This document shows, piece after piece, positions 13,906 to 14,806 of a DNA stretch of 14,806 bases. The stretch covers positions 1-14,806 of the forward strand of contig JAQSXD010000035.1 in the NCBI GenBank assembly GCA_029266295.1. Direction: 5' to 3'. Position 1 is the stretch's first letter; the number at the start of each line of letters is the position of its first letter. Below the pieces are notes generated by a model. The model was not told the DNA's origin. It searched no databases and saw nothing but the letters and a program-made list of their open reading frames with translations. The translations under genes were made by a program, and so were the position numbers. The DNA comes from Bacillota bacterium (GTDB taxonomy: Bacteria; Bacillota; Clostridia; Peptostreptococcales; Anaerovoracaceae).

Positions 13906-13926
13906 ATAATTGGAGCGAAATAATTT

Positions 13927-14532
13927 ATGGCAATAAGAAAAAGAGACGAACAAGCCGCCCAGACAAAGAATACCATCATACGGGTTGCTTTAAATTTGAT
14001 TCAAAAAAAGGGCTATCACAACATGAGCATCCGGCAGCTGTGTCAGGAAGCGGGCATCTCCACCGGAGCGTTTTACCACCATTTCAGCTCCAAGGAAGAG
14101 ATGATCAACAACGGCTTCGCGCTGTACGACGAAGCGCTGGATCAGCTGCTGCAGCATTATGAGTTCGTCGACCCTGTAGAAGATATCAAGTTTATCTTAC
14201 TTCATCAGACAAGATACGTGATGGAAGAGTCGTCCAACCTTACAAAGGAGCTCTACATCGCTCAATTGTCAACAGATGTGAAGTATTCCGTCAATTCGGG
14301 GAGAAAATACTATCAGACGATAGAAAGGCTGGCAGAAAGCGCATTGCATAAAGGTTTGATTCATACGGATATGACGGTGCATGAACTTTCCTCTTTTCTG
14401 ATCCGGATCAACCGGGGCGTGATCTTGGACTGGTGTCTCAACGATTATTCTTACGATCTGATGAAGCAGGCAGAAAAGGACCTGCTATTCGTTTTAGAAA
14501 AATTGACGGCTCCTTTGTCCATCCATGAGTAA
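13927..14532 (+). CDS. TetR-family transcriptional regulator
   Basis: The 201-residue protein has the TetR DNA-binding domain in residues 13-60 (TKNTIIRVALNLIQKKGYHNMSIRQLC, then the turn and recognition helix GISTGAFYHHFSSKEEMI). The helical C-terminal part (about 65-195) has no recognisable ligand signature, as is usual. It is divergent from the aconitase X / enoate-reductase operon, and the two promoters are adjacent, so it is the probable local regulator; the ligand may be the acid substrate or product. The start at 13927 has GGAG eleven bases upstream, a rather long spacing. The last two codons (GAG TAA) lie inside the right copy of the 28-bp direct repeat, so the C-terminus may have been altered by whatever event created that repeat. 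Confidence 0.9.
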   Translation: MAIRKRDEQAAQTKNTIIRVALNLIQKKGYHNMSIRQLCQEAGISTGAFYHHFSSKEEMINNGFALYDEALDQLLQHYEFVDPVEDIKFILLHQTRYVMEESSNLTKELYIAQLSTDVKYSVNSGRKYYQTIERLAESALHKGLIHTDMTVHELSSFLIRINRGVILDWCLNDYSYDLMKQAEKDLLFVLEKLTAPLSIHE

Positions 14533-14552
14533 AGTAAGACGTTATCTCTAAA
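14525..14552 (+). repeat. 28-bp direct repeat, right copy (relic of the methyltransferase 3' end)
   Basis: ATG AGT AAA GTA AGA CGT TAT CTC TAA reads MSKVRRYL-stop, against MSRVRRYL-stop at the end of the methyltransferase gene (1272-1298). In total 26 of 28 bases agree. It overlaps the TetR stop codon and ends directly before the AAGGGG ribosome binding site of the next gene. The third and later codons are not otherwise explained by any gene here, so it reads as a leftover gene end. Confidence 0.7.
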
Positions 14553-14562
14553 AGGGGTTTAT

Positions 14563-14806
14563 ATGAAAAGGATTTTGAACTTATCCAAAATTGATACGAG
14601 TTTTAAAAATCGGTTCCTAATTGCCTTATTAACGTTAATAATTTTTTATGCCATTCTTATTGCGATTTCTTATTTTGTAAATTCCATATGGTTCGATCTA
14701 TGGCTGGTTAAAGAGTATCTCTTCATTTCCGTTTTAGGGGTGCTGCCAATCTTTTTTAAACAGTATTTTATCAGCACCGTTTACTTCACCGGCGCAATCA
14801 TCGGGT
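14563..14806 (+). CDS. N-terminal part of an unidentified integral membrane protein (cut by the window end)
   Basis: The open frame starts MKRILNLSKIDTSFKNRF and runs 81 codons to the window edge without a stop. Hydrophobic segments lie at about residues 18-41 (FLIALLTLIIFYAILIAISYF) and 50-63 (YLFISVLGVLPIF), with a third starting near 71. AAGGGG five bases upstream supports the ATG at 14563. The family is not recognised. The start lies only 11 bases after the stop codon of the relic methyltransferase end, which suggests that it was once the gene directly downstream of a methyltransferase in the same operon. Confidence 0.7.
   Translation, partial: MKRILNLSKIDTSFKNRFLIALLTLIIFYAILIAISYFVNSIWFDLWLVKEYLFISVLGVLPIFFKQYFISTVYFTGAIIG

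Overview
The window looks like a chromosomal segment of an anaerobic, low-to-mid GC Bacillota, probably of the Clostridia. This rests on strong AGGAGG-type ribosome binding sites, sigma-A-like promoters, simple hairpin/T-tract terminators, a ribose-type ABC importer, and a 2-enoate-reductase-like iron-sulfur flavoprotein of the kind found in anaerobes. The species cannot be named from the sequence. No tRNA, rRNA, CRISPR array, integrase or transposase gene was seen.

Layout. (1) 1-1298, plus strand: a possible tail of an upstream gene, then a translationally overlapping pair coding for a GyrI-like effector-binding protein and an isoprenylcysteine-methyltransferase-like membrane protein. (2) 1341-8813, minus strand: a seven-gene sugar operon that starts at a good sigma-A promoter (8785-8813) and stops at a strong terminator (1341-1373). 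In order of transcription it codes for a Gfo/Idh/MocA dehydrogenase, a ROK kinase, a TIM-barrel isomerase/epimerase, an alpha/beta hydrolase, an ABC ATPase, a permease and a substrate-binding lipoprotein. (3) 9030-9827, plus strand: a divergent DeoR/GlpR-type repressor. The divergent region holds six copies of a CGATAA motif and a 43-bp tandem repeat that may be its operators. A bidirectional terminator (9846-9883) follows. (4) 9919-13754, minus strand: an operon for the two subunits of an aconitase X enzyme and an enoate-reductase-like flavoenzyme. (5) 13775-14532, plus strand: a divergent TetR regulator with an 84-bp palindromic MITE-like element in its leader. (6) 14563 to the end: the start of a membrane protein cut by the window edge.

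How it fits together. The sugar operon can import a sugar or sugar-like compound, oxidise it, probably open a lactone, isomerise it and phosphorylate it, under a DeoR repressor. The aconitase X operon pairs a dehydratase with a C=C reductase, which suggests removal of a hydroxyl group from a hydroxy acid (dehydrate, then reduce) under a TetR regulator.

The most striking structural signal is a 28-bp imperfect direct repeat (26 of 28 identical). One copy is the last nine codons of the methyltransferase gene (1272-1299). The other lies at the end of the TetR gene (14525-14552), 10 bp before the membrane-protein gene. Both catabolic modules lie between the copies. The simplest reading is that a 13.25-kb block entered at the 3' end of the methyltransferase gene and split a GyrI-methyltransferase-membrane protein operon.
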